A DNA stretch of 29,289 bases from an uncultured Erysipelotrichaceae bacterium (GTDB lineage: Bacteria > Bacillota_I > Bacilli_A > Erysipelotrichales > Erysipelotrichaceae). The notes under the pieces were generated by a model. That model worked only from the letters and a program-made list of their open reading frames with translations. It searched no databases and was not told the DNA's origin. The DNA is taken from positions 1-29,289 of the forward strand of contig CALNCD010000148.1 of NCBI GenBank assembly GCA_937874965.1, in the 5' to 3' direction. The position numbers and the translations under genes were made by a program. Positions 15,634 through 23,396 of the stretch are shown here, one piece after another. Position 1 is the stretch's first letter. Every line of letters begins with the position of its first letter.

Positions 15634-16281
15634 ATGAGTTACGAATACACGTATGAATTGATTCGGCCTTTGATTCTGAAGAAAGGAACTCCTGTGCTGG
15701 TGACATTGCATGGCATCGGTGCTGACTATCATGATCTCAGAGAGATCATTGCCCCTTTGGGGGATCGGGTGCTGCAGTTCCATATTCAAGGCAATATTCC
15801 GATTGATCATGGGTATGCCTATTATTTGCTGGATTATACGAATCAAAGTGAGCAAGAAGCTATTCAAGATGCAAGGACGTCTTTGCATTGCTTTATCCAG
15901 AGCGAGCTGCGGGAACTGGATCTCCTCGATCATCCCGTCTGCCTGATGGGATTCTCGCAAGGTGCAATTCTTAGTTCAATTCTATTGGTTGACTATCCTC
16001 AGGCTTATCGAGCAGGCGTAATCCTGAATGGTCGTAAGGTTGATTCACTTAAAACGAACCTCAGCTATGAGCATCGCGATGTCTATGTGATCCAAGGCAA
16101 GCAGGATCAGCGGTTCCCGATACCATCGGGGAAAGAGCTGGCGAATTATCTGAGCAGTTGCGGTTGCAGCGTGACCTATGATGAGTTTGATGTGGGACAT
16201 GGGATAAATGATGCAGAGTGCCGGGCAGTTGTGAAGTGGCTGAGACAGGAATTTGAGTGGAGTGAACCCAATGAAGACTGA
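15634..16281 (+). CDS. Alpha/beta hydrolase, YpfH/carboxylesterase-like
   Basis: A 215-residue cytoplasmic hydrolase. The oxyanion-hole segment is TLHGIGAD (24-31), the nucleophile elbow GFSQGA places Ser108, the acid is probably Asp158 (IQGKQDQRFP), and the base is His189 (VGHGIND). These are the hallmarks of the phospholipase/carboxylesterase branch that includes E. coli YpfH and Bacillus MhqD. The substrate is unknown. It is the only gene in the prfA-upp block without an obvious housekeeping role. AGGAG lies eight bases before the ATG, and it overlaps tsaC by 11 nt. Confidence 0.85.
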   Translation: MSYEYTYELIRPLILKKGTPVLVTLHGIGADYHDLREIIAPLGDRVLQFHIQGNIPIDHGYAYYLLDYTNQSEQEAIQDARTSLHCFIQSELRELDLLDHPVCLMGFSQGAILSSILLVDYPQAYRAGVILNGRKVDSLKTNLSYEHRDVYVIQGKQDQRFPIPSGKELANYLSSCGCSVTYDEFDVGHGINDAECRAVVKWLRQEFEWSEPNED

Positions 16282-16879
16282 GTATATTCTTCCAGAGGAT
16301 ATTGATTATTGCATTGAAGCGCTGAACCAGAATGAGTGTGTTGTTTTCGCAACGGATACGGTATTCGGTGTCGCAGCCAGAACAGATAGCTACGAGGCGT
16401 ATCAGGCGCTCGTCAAAGCAAAGCAGCGGCCTGAATCAAAGCCTTTTCCAATCATGGTCTCTTCTTTGGCACAGATTCAGACGTTGGCCGTCCTTACAGA
16501 GAGGGATCGGCTTCTGATTCAGCGGTGGATGCCAGGTGCAGTGACCTTTATCTTTAATCGTCAGCCTGATCTGGAGGATTACCTGACGAATGGCTTGGAA
16601 AGCGTCGGGATCAGAATGCCCGATGACCCATGGATTCTGGAATTGATTGACCGGGTGGGCGTTCCTCTATTTGTTCCCAGTGCCAATCAAAGCGGGCAAC
16701 CGACAGCAGCTACATTGGAGGAGGCCAGAAAACAGATGGATGGAGAAGTCCGGTATATCGTTCAGGGATCCTGCAAGGGGGGATTGGCATCGACAATCAT
16801 TGATGCCCGTACTGAAACCCTGCATGTCCTGCGTCAAGGTGCCCTTCGTTTGGAAGACATCCTTGATTCCTTGCAATGA
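16271..16879 (+). CDS. tsaC: L-threonylcarbamoyladenylate synthase (TsaC/YrdC)
   Basis: It makes threonylcarbamoyl-AMP from threonine, bicarbonate and ATP, the first step of the universal t6A tRNA modification. The 202-residue protein is a single YrdC domain: FATDTVFGVAAR, then KQRPESKPFPIMV with the basic substrate-binding residues, PGAVTFIF, GIRMPDDP, and SANQSGQPTA. The C-terminal Sua5 domain found in Bacillus YwlC (about 345 residues) is absent, so it is TsaC-like rather than full Sua5. The frame extends to a TTG at 16253, but the ATG at 16271 has GGAGTG six bases upstream. Its position before rpiB and glyA matches ywlC in Bacillus. Confidence 0.93.
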   Translation: MKTEYILPEDIDYCIEALNQNECVVFATDTVFGVAARTDSYEAYQALVKAKQRPESKPFPIMVSSLAQIQTLAVLTERDRLLIQRWMPGAVTFIFNRQPDLEDYLTNGLESVGIRMPDDPWILELIDRVGVPLFVPSANQSGQPTAATLEEARKQMDGEVRYIVQGSCKGGLASTIIDARTETLHVLRQGALRLEDILDSLQ

Positions 16880-16892
16880 TGGCTGAAAATCA

Positions 16893-16921
16893 TTGAAAAA
16901 GGACTGAAACTGATTTAAACT
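16893..16921 (+). promoter_or_regulatory. Possible promoter upstream of rpiB
   Basis: TTGAAA (16893-16898), a 17-nt spacer and TAAACT (16916-16921). The -10 is poor; a good AAGGAGG follows before the ATG at 16947. Confidence 0.35.
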
Positions 16922-16946
16922 ATTACCAATGAATTAAGGAGGGTTT

Positions 16947-17402
16947 ATGAAACTAGCAATAGCCTGTGACCATGGTGCATTTGAACTCAAGGAAGCATTG
17001 AAAGAAGCCTGCCAGCAATGGGGCCATGAAGTGGAAGATTTCGGTTCCTATGACACTTCTGCTGTTGATTATCCAGACACTGTCTATCCGGCCTGTGTTT
17101 CTGTCCGGGATGGAAAAAATGATTTAGGCATTGTCATGTGCGGTTCTGGAATCGGTGCCAGCATTGTCGCAAATAAAACGCGTGGCATCCGTTGCGCCCT
17201 CGTGAACAACTCGATTGAATTGGCAAAGATAACCCGTTTGCATAATGATGCAAACGTTCTCGCAATGGGTGGACGCTTCAATACGATTGAAGAGGGTCTG
17301 GCAATTGCGAAGGCATTCCTGGATACGCCGTTTTCAGGAGAAGAACGTCACCTCTGCCGGATCCAGAAAATCAGCACGATTGAAATCGAGGAGGATCGTT
17401 GA
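16947..17402 (+). CDS. rpiB: Ribose-5-phosphate isomerase B
   Basis: It interconverts ribulose 5-phosphate and ribose 5-phosphate in the pentose phosphate pathway. The 151-residue protein has the RpiB landmarks: CDHGAFELK (7-15), DYPD (41-44), and GIVMCGSGIGASIVANK with the catalytic base Cys65. RpiB/LacAB-family proteins share these motifs, but the operon position (ywlF in Bacillus, before glyA) supports ribose-5-phosphate isomerase. AAGGAGG precedes the start. Its TGA shares one base with the ATG of glyA (TGATG), so translation is coupled. Confidence 0.93.
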   Translation: MKLAIACDHGAFELKEALKEACQQWGHEVEDFGSYDTSAVDYPDTVYPACVSVRDGKNDLGIVMCGSGIGASIVANKTRGIRCALVNNSIELAKITRLHNDANVLAMGGRFNTIEEGLAIAKAFLDTPFSGEERHLCRIQKISTIEIEEDR

Positions 17403-18619
17403 TGGTTGATATTGAAATTCAGGAAGCGATACGTCAAGAAGCGAAACGTCAACGCAATACCATTGAGTTGATTGCCTCTGAAAACTATACCTCCAAGGAT
17501 GTCATGGATGCATGTGGCAGTATCTTGACCAATAAATATGCTGAAGGTTATCCGGGCAAGCGTTATTATGGAGGCTGCGAGTATGTTGATGTTGTCGAGC
17601 AATTAGCCATTGACCGTGTCAAAGCATTGTTCGGCGCAGAACATGCAAATGTTCAGCCGCACAGCGGATCTCAGGCGAATATGGCGGTATACCTGACGGC
17701 TCTGAATATCGGAGATACTGTATTGGGAATGGATTTAAGCGCTGGCGGCCATCTGACGCATGGTCATCCATTGAATTTTTCCGGACGGCTTTACCATTTC
17801 GTAGGGTACGGTGTTGATCCAGCTACTGAAACCATCGACTACGACAATGTCCTGGCTTTGGCACGTGAACATAAGCCCAAGCTGATTGTAGCGGGCGCAA
17901 GCGCCTATAGCCGTTCCATTGATTTCAAACGGTTCAAGGCTATCGCTGATGAAGTGGGTGCCAGACTGATGGTTGATATGGCACATATCGCCGGATTAAT
18001 CGCCGCTGGTCTGCATGAGTCACCGGTTCCGTATGCTGACTTTGTGACATCGACTACCCATAAGACCTTGCGCGGTCCACGAGGGGGTTTCGTTCTTTGC
18101 AAGGCTGAATATGCCAAAGATCTTGACCGTAATGTTTTCCCTGGGATGCAGGGAGGTCCGCTCATGCATATTATTGCCGGCAAGGCAGTGTGCTTCTATG
18201 AAGCCAGCCAGCCGTCCTTTGTGACTTATCAGAAGCAAGTGAAGGCCAACGCCTTAAGCTTGGCGAACAGTCTGAAATCCTACGGGTTCAGGATTGTCTC
18301 ATCCACAACAGATAATCATCTGGTCCTGGTTGACTGCAAGTCTTCCAAAGGCATTACCGGTAAAGCACTGGAAAAACTCTGTGATCGGGTTTCCATTACA
18401 TTGAACAAGAATGCAATTCCTTTTGATACTGAAAAACCAATGACGACCAGCGGGGTCCGTGTAGGCAGTGCAGCAATGACGACACGCGGCTTTGTTGAGG
18501 AAGATTTCGAGCGGATTGCCGGCTTTTTGAATGACATCTGTTTGAATCAGGAGAATGAGATTGAACTTGCACGGATTGAAAATGAAGTCCTCGCTTTTGT
18601 TGCGAAGCGTGCGCTATAG
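17402..18619 (+). CDS. glyA: Serine hydroxymethyltransferase
   Basis: A PLP enzyme that converts serine and tetrahydrofolate to glycine and 5,10-methylene-tetrahydrofolate, the main one-carbon source for purine and thymidylate synthesis. The 405-residue protein shows the N-terminal ELIASENYTS, the YAEGYPGKRYYGGCE segment and the PLP-lysine motif THKTLRGPRGG, with Lys221. GAGGAGG lies seven bases before the ATG at 17402; the TTG at 17399 is not needed. It is coupled to rpiB by the TGATG overlap and followed after 12 nt by upp. Confidence 0.97.
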   Translation: MVDIEIQEAIRQEAKRQRNTIELIASENYTSKDVMDACGSILTNKYAEGYPGKRYYGGCEYVDVVEQLAIDRVKALFGAEHANVQPHSGSQANMAVYLTALNIGDTVLGMDLSAGGHLTHGHPLNFSGRLYHFVGYGVDPATETIDYDNVLALAREHKPKLIVAGASAYSRSIDFKRFKAIADEVGARLMVDMAHIAGLIAAGLHESPVPYADFVTSTTHKTLRGPRGGFVLCKAEYAKDLDRNVFPGMQGGPLMHIIAGKAVCFYEASQPSFVTYQKQVKANALSLANSLKSYGFRIVSSTTDNHLVLVDCKSSKGITGKALEKLCDRVSITLNKNAIPFDTEKPMTTSGVRVGSAAMTTRGFVEEDFERIAGFLNDICLNQENEIELARIENEVLAFVAKRAL

Positions 18620-18631
18620 GAGGAATCAACG

Positions 18632-19249
18632 ATGAAAGTACTCACACACCCATTGATTACACACAAGCTGACGAAGATGCGGAAAATTGAAACCAGTACT
18701 AAGGATTTTGCTCAGAACCTGGATGAAATTGCAGGTTTGATGGCCTATGAAATCACGAAGGATTTCCCATTGACACCTGTCACAATTCAAACTCCGCTCA
18801 TTGAGATGAAAACGTTTGAAGTGGCCAAAGATATCGTTCTTGTCCCTATTCTCAGAGCAGGGCTGGGAATGGTCCAAGGTATTCGTAATCTGATTCCGAA
18901 TGCAAAGGTTGGGCATATCGGTGTCTATCGTGATGAAGAAACCCTGGAACCTCACGAATATTTTGCGAAGTTTCCGAATAACTTGCCGGAAGCGGAAGTC
19001 TTGATACTTGATCCGATGCTGGCGACCGGAGGATCTGCTGCTGCGGCAATTGACATGGTCAAACAGCGGGGTGCAACATCAATTAAGCTCGTTTGCCTTG
19101 TGGGTGCACCTGAGGGCGTTAAACATATTGAAACACTCTATCCGGATGTCGAGATCTATCTTGCTGCTCTGGATGAAAAACTGAATGAGAACGGCTATAT
19201 CGTTCCCGGACTCGGGGATGCTGGAGATCGTATCTTCGGTACAAAATAA
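18632..19249 (+). CDS. upp: Uracil phosphoribosyltransferase
   Basis: It makes UMP from uracil and PRPP in pyrimidine salvage. The 205-residue protein is a normal length. The PRPP-binding loop is LILDPMLATGGSAAAAI, and the uracil-binding C-terminal segment GYIVPGLGDAGDRIFGT is intact. GGAGG precedes the start. In Bacillus-type genomes upp is followed by the ATP synthase operon or mnaA; here the unit ends in a hairpin and an unrelated block follows. Confidence 0.97.
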   Translation: MKVLTHPLITHKLTKMRKIETSTKDFAQNLDEIAGLMAYEITKDFPLTPVTIQTPLIEMKTFEVAKDIVLVPILRAGLGMVQGIRNLIPNAKVGHIGVYRDEETLEPHEYFAKFPNNLPEAEVLILDPMLATGGSAAAAIDMVKQRGATSIKLVCLVGAPEGVKHIETLYPDVEIYLAALDEKLNENGYIVPGLGDAGDRIFGTK

Positions 19250-19260
19250 CGAAAAAGACA

Positions 19261-19290
19261 ACACCTGCTATGATTCATAGCAGGTGTTTC
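19261..19290 (+). terminator. Hairpin terminator after upp
   Basis: ACACCTGCTATGA (19261-19273) pairs perfectly with TCATAGCAGGTGT (19275-19287). The inner bases form the loop, and only a short TTTC tail follows. The stem is strong but the U tract is poor. Confidence 0.7.
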
Positions 19291-19601
19291 TATATCTGAA
19301 GACAAGGGATTGCCAAATGCTCAGATGATATGGGAATCCTGTATTTCGTTTGCTTATAAAGGTGAGTGGCTTCCAGACAGGACATGGTCATGATTTCTAG
19401 TCAACGTCTGCTTAATCATGTGTTCCACTTTAAACGGGCAGTTCAATATCCGCTTCTATTGAATTTGAACAACTATCCTTCCTGTACTCCTGATAAGACT
19501 TCCTATGTTTGTTGTCAAAAGCATAAAGTTCTGGTCCTTTTTGAGTCTAAATGGTCTTCGATGGCCTTTTTTCAAACAATCAATCGCGATGAAATAATAG
19601 G
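19291..19601. other. Gene-free stretch downstream of upp
   Basis: About 310 nt with no gene I can support. A plus-strand frame of 80 codons from a GTG at 19366 has no ribosome binding site and no recognisable motif, and it runs into the convergent anti-sigma gene. Minus-strand frames are short. I see no tRNA, transposase fragment or clear terminator for the anti-sigma gene. Confidence 0.5.
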
Positions 19602-20435
19602 TCAGTGAACGACGACCTCTTGACCGGTCATAGCATTGATGTAATGCCCATCGGCGATATTGAAAACTCCGAAGAGATTAAAGGCCGTGTCATAGAAGAC
19701 TGTTCCATCTGGTTTACGGGATTCGAACAAGGCGATGAGGTATTCGGTTCCAGGTGTAAGGACATCATCGATGCGGACTTTGGTCTCAGGAAAACACAGG
19801 TTATCAAACTGTGATATGTAGACGTAGCTGTGAGTTCTTTGTTCAGGTGGAAGCCATTCTAGAGCTTCATCAGGATATCGACGAGTGTATTCATTGACGG
19901 GAACATATCCTCCGTAGTTGTAGATGAGGTTCAGGTTGCTTGGAATTGTTCCGCGCACAACTTCAGTGACACTGATATCAATCGGGGTATATGGATTCCA
20001 GAAGCCGGTTTGGTATCCGGAATGATCCGATGAATAGTTCTGCGTAAAGTAAACGGCATCCTGAACGGTGTTGATTTTAACCCGAAGCAGAATAGGAGAT
20101 CCGGTATACGTTGAATTATCACCCGGACTTCCGTTCACAAGAAAATCACTTTCCGTAGGATTTATGACAAGCATTGCTTCTGAACCCGACTCATTTTCCA
20201 TAAGGACAAGGCGTTGTTTCATTGATGGTCGTTTGCCTGAGTCAGCGGGATGATACAGCGTCACGACAAACGTTGATGTGGCAAGAATGCTTAGAAGCAG
20301 GCAGGCAGCAATGCTTAGATTCCGGATGGGAATGGGCGGTTTCACAGTCGTTTTTTGAGTAAGCTGCTCATAGAGGTCCTGCTTGTCATCATCATTGAGT
20401 CTGATGTCGTCCAGACTTTTCTTAAGGTTCTTCAT
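19602..20435 (-). CDS. Anti-sigma factor with a single membrane helix and large external domain
   Basis: A 277-residue protein. A charged cytoplasmic N-terminus (about 1-38) precedes one membrane helix (about 40-60, AACLLLSILATSTFVVTLY) and a beta-rich external domain of over 200 residues. This topology, and the 14-nt overlap with the upstream ECF sigma gene, are typical of an anti-sigma factor that holds its sigma factor at the membrane until a signal arrives. The external domain has no motif I recognise; it is rich in Tyr and Pro (for example NYGGYVPVNEYTRRYP). No zinc-binding HxxxCxxC anti-sigma motif is present. The start has AAAGGAA upstream. Confidence 0.75.
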   Translation of the reverse strand: MKNLKKSLDDIRLNDDDKQDLYEQLTQKTTVKPPIPIRNLSIAACLLLSILATSTFVVTLYHPADSGKRPSMKQRLVLMENESGSEAMLVINPTESDFLVNGSPGDNSTYTGSPILLRVKINTVQDAVYFTQNYSSDHSGYQTGFWNPYTPIDISVTEVVRGTIPSNLNLIYNYGGYVPVNEYTRRYPDEALEWLPPEQRTHSYVYISQFDNLCFPETKVRIDDVLTPGTEYLIALFESRKPDGTVFYDTAFNLFGVFNIADGHYINAMTGQEVVVH

Positions 20436-20892
20436 CAGTGAGTTCCTTTCGCAAGCCGTCGCGGGCTTTTACCAGGCGAGAACGGATGGTGCTTTCGTTG
20501 GTGTTTAAGAGAATGGCCAGTTCTTTGCTGGTGTATCCCTCATAGTAGGTATAATACAAGACAGTCCGATGTTTTTCAGGAAGGTTCATGAGTTCTTCGA
20601 GCAAAGACCGGTTTTCCGGTTGTGCGATTAGGCTCAAGTCTGTATCCTTGCGCTTTTTTCGCCACCAGTGCTTTATCATGTCTTTGCAGGCATTCTGAGT
20701 GACATGGATAAACCAAGCACTTTCATGATCGTCATCATGGAATACAGGGTGGTTGTTTAAATAGCGCATGAATACTGTTTGAGAGATATCAAGGGCATCT
20801 TCTCTGTTCTTGAGGATGACAAAACTGATCCGGTAGACCCGATCTGCCTGGCGATTGTAAACCAATTCAAACGCTGAATCTGCAATCATCAT
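20422..20892 (-). CDS. ECF-type RNA polymerase sigma factor
   Basis: A 156-residue sigma-70 family protein with region 2 in the first 75 residues (AFELVYNRQADRVYRIS, then DALDISQTVFMRYL, the -10 recognition helix) and region 4 at about 105-150 (LPEKHRTVLYYTYYEGY followed by the helix-turn-helix SKELAILLNTNESTIRSRLV). Regions 1 and 3 are absent, which defines an extracytoplasmic function sigma factor. The stop overlaps the anti-sigma gene. AGAGGG lies eight bases before the ATG. It is divergent from a membrane protein and ABC exporter operon, which is a candidate target. Confidence 0.92.
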   Translation of the reverse strand: MMIADSAFELVYNRQADRVYRISFVILKNREDALDISQTVFMRYLNNHPVFHDDDHESAWFIHVTQNACKDMIKHWWRKKRKDTDLSLIAQPENRSLLEELMNLPEKHRTVLYYTYYEGYTSKELAILLNTNESTIRSRLVKARDGLRKELTDEEP

Positions 20893-20965
20893 CTATGCCC
20901 TCTACAAAGTACACGAACAACCCTTGAAGATTGTCCACATGGATTTTACGTATTTGACTCTGTTC

Positions 20966-20994
20966 AGTATAGCGCAGATGACCGATTGGTTTCA
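20966..20994 (-). promoter_or_regulatory. Candidate promoter of the sigma/anti-sigma operon
   Basis: On the minus strand, TGAAAC (20989-20994) lies 17 nt from TATACT (20966-20971). TGAAAC is the -35 seen at many ECF-dependent promoters, while TATACT is a housekeeping-type -10, so the site could be mixed. The 267-nt divergent gap (20893-21159) holds nothing else I can name. Confidence 0.4.
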
Positions 20995-21159
20995 TCCTTG
21001 CCTTTACAGAAATAAAACATTCCTGGATAAATCATGTTTAATCGCATAAACACAGGCTATAGGACAGGATATCGGTCATGTTCTTTTTTTGTTTTTGGAC
21101 AAGTCTTCTTTTCATTTGCGAGGTTCTAGAGTAGAATAGTGCTAGTGGAGGATTATGGA

Positions 21160-21672
21160 ATGAGTACAATTGTAATGATAGTAGTCTGTGGGGTTTTGGG
21201 TGTTCTGATTGTTGGTATCCGAGTCATGGATTATGTAAGTTTCAAGCAAGCCTCTGAACTTTACATGAAAAGCAATAAGGAATATAAATGGACTGGAAAT
21301 ATAACGATACGGATTGTCATGCTTAGCTTAGTGATTGTTCTTGGTATCTTCTTTTTTATTCTCGATAAATCAACGGAGAATCGGGCTGTCTACATCCTTC
21401 TGATTCTGATGATGGTATCGGAAATTATCAATTCGATGACGAATTATCGGACATTGATCAGTCCAACCAGTATTCTGATTAAGAACAAGGTCGTGAAGTT
21501 CAAGAGTATCAGAGAGATCAGCAAGCCTAAAAGCATCTTCCACATCAACCAGGTTTGCGCCAGCAAGCCTAAGCTTGCTGGTATGAGTTCCCTCAAGACC
21601 TATGACAATATGACCTACCGGGTTCCGAATCCATTGTATAAAGTCATTAAAAATAATACAAAAGGGCTTTAG
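21160..21672 (+). CDS. Small membrane protein encoded with the ABC exporter
   Basis: A 170-residue protein with about three membrane helices (residues about 3-25, 45-65, 74-94) and a cytoplasmic, basic C-terminal tail of about 70 residues that looks like a small beta domain (STSILIKNKVVKFKSIREI pattern). The frame is open to a GTG at 21139, but the ATG at 21160 has GGAGG eight bases upstream. It ends two bases before the first ABC gene, so it is co-transcribed with the exporter and may be an accessory subunit. I do not recognise the family. Confidence 0.7.
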   Translation: MSTIVMIVVCGVLGVLIVGIRVMDYVSFKQASELYMKSNKEYKWTGNITIRIVMLSLVIVLGIFFFILDKSTENRAVYILLILMMVSEIINSMTNYRTLISPTSILIKNKVVKFKSIREISKPKSIFHINQVCASKPKLAGMSSLKTYDNMTYRVPNPLYKVIKNNTKGL

Positions 21673-21674
21673 GC

Positions 21675-23396
21675 ATGCGCGTTTTTGATCATTTTTTGAG
21701 GTATAAGAAGCACTTTGTTTTAGGTCCGATCTTTAAACTTCTGGAAGCTATTTTTGAATTGCTTCTGCCTTTATTGATGGCCCGCATCATTGATGAAGGT
21801 ATATTAAATCATGATCTGAACACCATAACCAAAGTTGGACTGATGATGTTAGCCTTAACGATATCGGGCTATGGTTTTTCGATTATCTGTCAATACTTCG
21901 CTTCGGTGGCTTCTCAGGGAGTAGGAACGTCATTGCGCAATGCATTGTATCAGAAAATCAATGAGTTGACGCAAGAACAGGTTCAGCATCTTGGATCAAA
22001 TACCTTGACCACGCGGATCAACAGCGATGTCAATCAGATTCAGCTGGCGGTTGCGATGTTGATCCGTCTTGCGGTACGGGCACCGTTTATTGTCATCGGG
22101 TCTGTCGTTCTGGCAGGCATTATCAATCTGCAGCTAACGGCTATCTTTGTAGCGGTCATGATTTTGATTGCTTTGGTCCTGTATAGTACGATGCGCAAGT
22201 CTATTCCTTTTTATCGTCGTATTCAGGGAAAGATTGATCAGCTGACCTTGGTGCTTTCCGAGAATTTGAGCGGTGTGCGCGTAATCCGTGCATTTGCAGC
22301 TCAGCATCGTGAAACAAAGAGATTCAAAGAGGCATCCCAGGATGTCCGTCAGGATCTGATCCGGGTAGGACGTATTGCGGCAGTCATGAATCCTTTGACC
22401 TATCTTTTCGTGAATTGCGGAATTCTTTTGGTCCTTTGGTTTGGAGGTAAGCAAGTCGATGGCGGGCTATTGCTTTCCGGGCAAGTGGTTGCGCTTGTCA
22501 ATTATCTGACGCAGATTTTTCTTGCGTTGGTGGTGGTCGCAAACATCACGGTTATTTTTACACGGGGGTTCGCATCCAGTGCCCGGGTAAACGAAATTCT
22601 GAAATTGCAGCCTCAGTTTACAGAGGGAGCCTTGGATGTGATTCCAAGCAGCTTTACACAACTCGAAGTCCAGGATCTTGGATTCAGATATCAAGACAGC
22701 CATATTGACTTTCTCCAGCACATTTCCTTTACGGTGGAAGAGGGTGAAATTCTGGGCATCATCGGGGGAACCGGGTCCGGTAAATCCACACTGGCCTATC
22801 TGCTGAACCGGCTCTATGATGCCAGCTGCGGACGGATCCTTTTCTATGGCCGCGAACTCAAGGACTATCGGTTCAAGACTCTTCGGGATTCAATTGGGTT
22901 AGTCATGCAGAAGAATGCGTTGCTGAGCGGGACGCTCCGCTATAATCTCGGCTTGTCTGATCCCTCCATCGATGATGAGCGGATGATTGAAGCGCTAAGG
23001 GTTGCTCAGGCGTATGATTTTGTTTTCAAGGATAAGCAGGGGTTGGATGCCGTGATTGAACAGGGCGGTAAAAATCTTTCAGGCGGGCAGCGTCAGCGGC
23101 TTTGTATTGCTCGGACATTATGCAAACAACCGCGGATTCTGATTCTGGATGATAGTTTCAGTGCCTTGGATTACGCAACGGATTATGCACTTCGTTCTGC
23201 TTTGCGCTCAACCTATCCGCATATGACGATGGTTTTCATCTCCCAACGTATAAGCTCAATCCAGTATGCCAATCAGATTCTGGTACTCGATCAAGGAAAA
23301 CAGGTTTCTTTGGGAACGCATGATGAGCTCTTGAAAGCATCGGTCGTCTACCAGGAAATCTATCGTTCTCAAAACGGGGGTGCTGAACATGACTAA
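21675..23396 (+). CDS. ABC exporter half-transporter, degenerate ATP-site subunit
   Basis: A 573-residue type IV (exporter) ABC protein: six membrane helices in the first 310 residues fused to an ATPase domain. The Walker A is GGTGSGKST with Lys370, and the signature LSGGQ is at 468-472. Walker B ends in Asp492-Asp493 instead of Asp-Glu, so the catalytic glutamate is replaced, and the H-loop histidine is Gln524 (SQRISS). Its own ATP site is therefore probably inactive, but its intact LSGGQ can serve the partner. The start has weak ribosome-binding sequence and is probably coupled to the upstream membrane gene. It overlaps the partner gene by 8 nt. Confidence 0.92.
   Translation: MRVFDHFLRYKKHFVLGPIFKLLEAIFELLLPLLMARIIDEGILNHDLNTITKVGLMMLALTISGYGFSIICQYFASVASQGVGTSLRNALYQKINELTQEQVQHLGSNTLTTRINSDVNQIQLAVAMLIRLAVRAPFIVIGSVVLAGIINLQLTAIFVAVMILIALVLYSTMRKSIPFYRRIQGKIDQLTLVLSENLSGVRVIRAFAAQHRETKRFKEASQDVRQDLIRVGRIAAVMNPLTYLFVNCGILLVLWFGGKQVDGGLLLSGQVVALVNYLTQIFLALVVVANITVIFTRGFASSARVNEILKLQPQFTEGALDVIPSSFTQLEVQDLGFRYQDSHIDFLQHISFTVEEGEILGIIGGTGSGKSTLAYLLNRLYDASCGRILFYGRELKDYRFKTLRDSIGLVMQKNALLSGTLRYNLGLSDPSIDDERMIEALRVAQAYDFVFKDKQGLDAVIEQGGKNLSGGQRQRLCIARTLCKQPRILILDDSFSALDYATDYALRSALRSTYPHMTMVFISQRISSIQYANQILVLDQGKQVSLGTHDELLKASVVYQEIYRSQNGGAEHD

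Noticed and set aside
19366..19608. 80-codon plus-strand frame downstream of upp
   Set aside because: GTG start without a ribosome binding site, no recognisable motif, and it runs into the convergent anti-sigma gene. I treat the stretch as non-coding.
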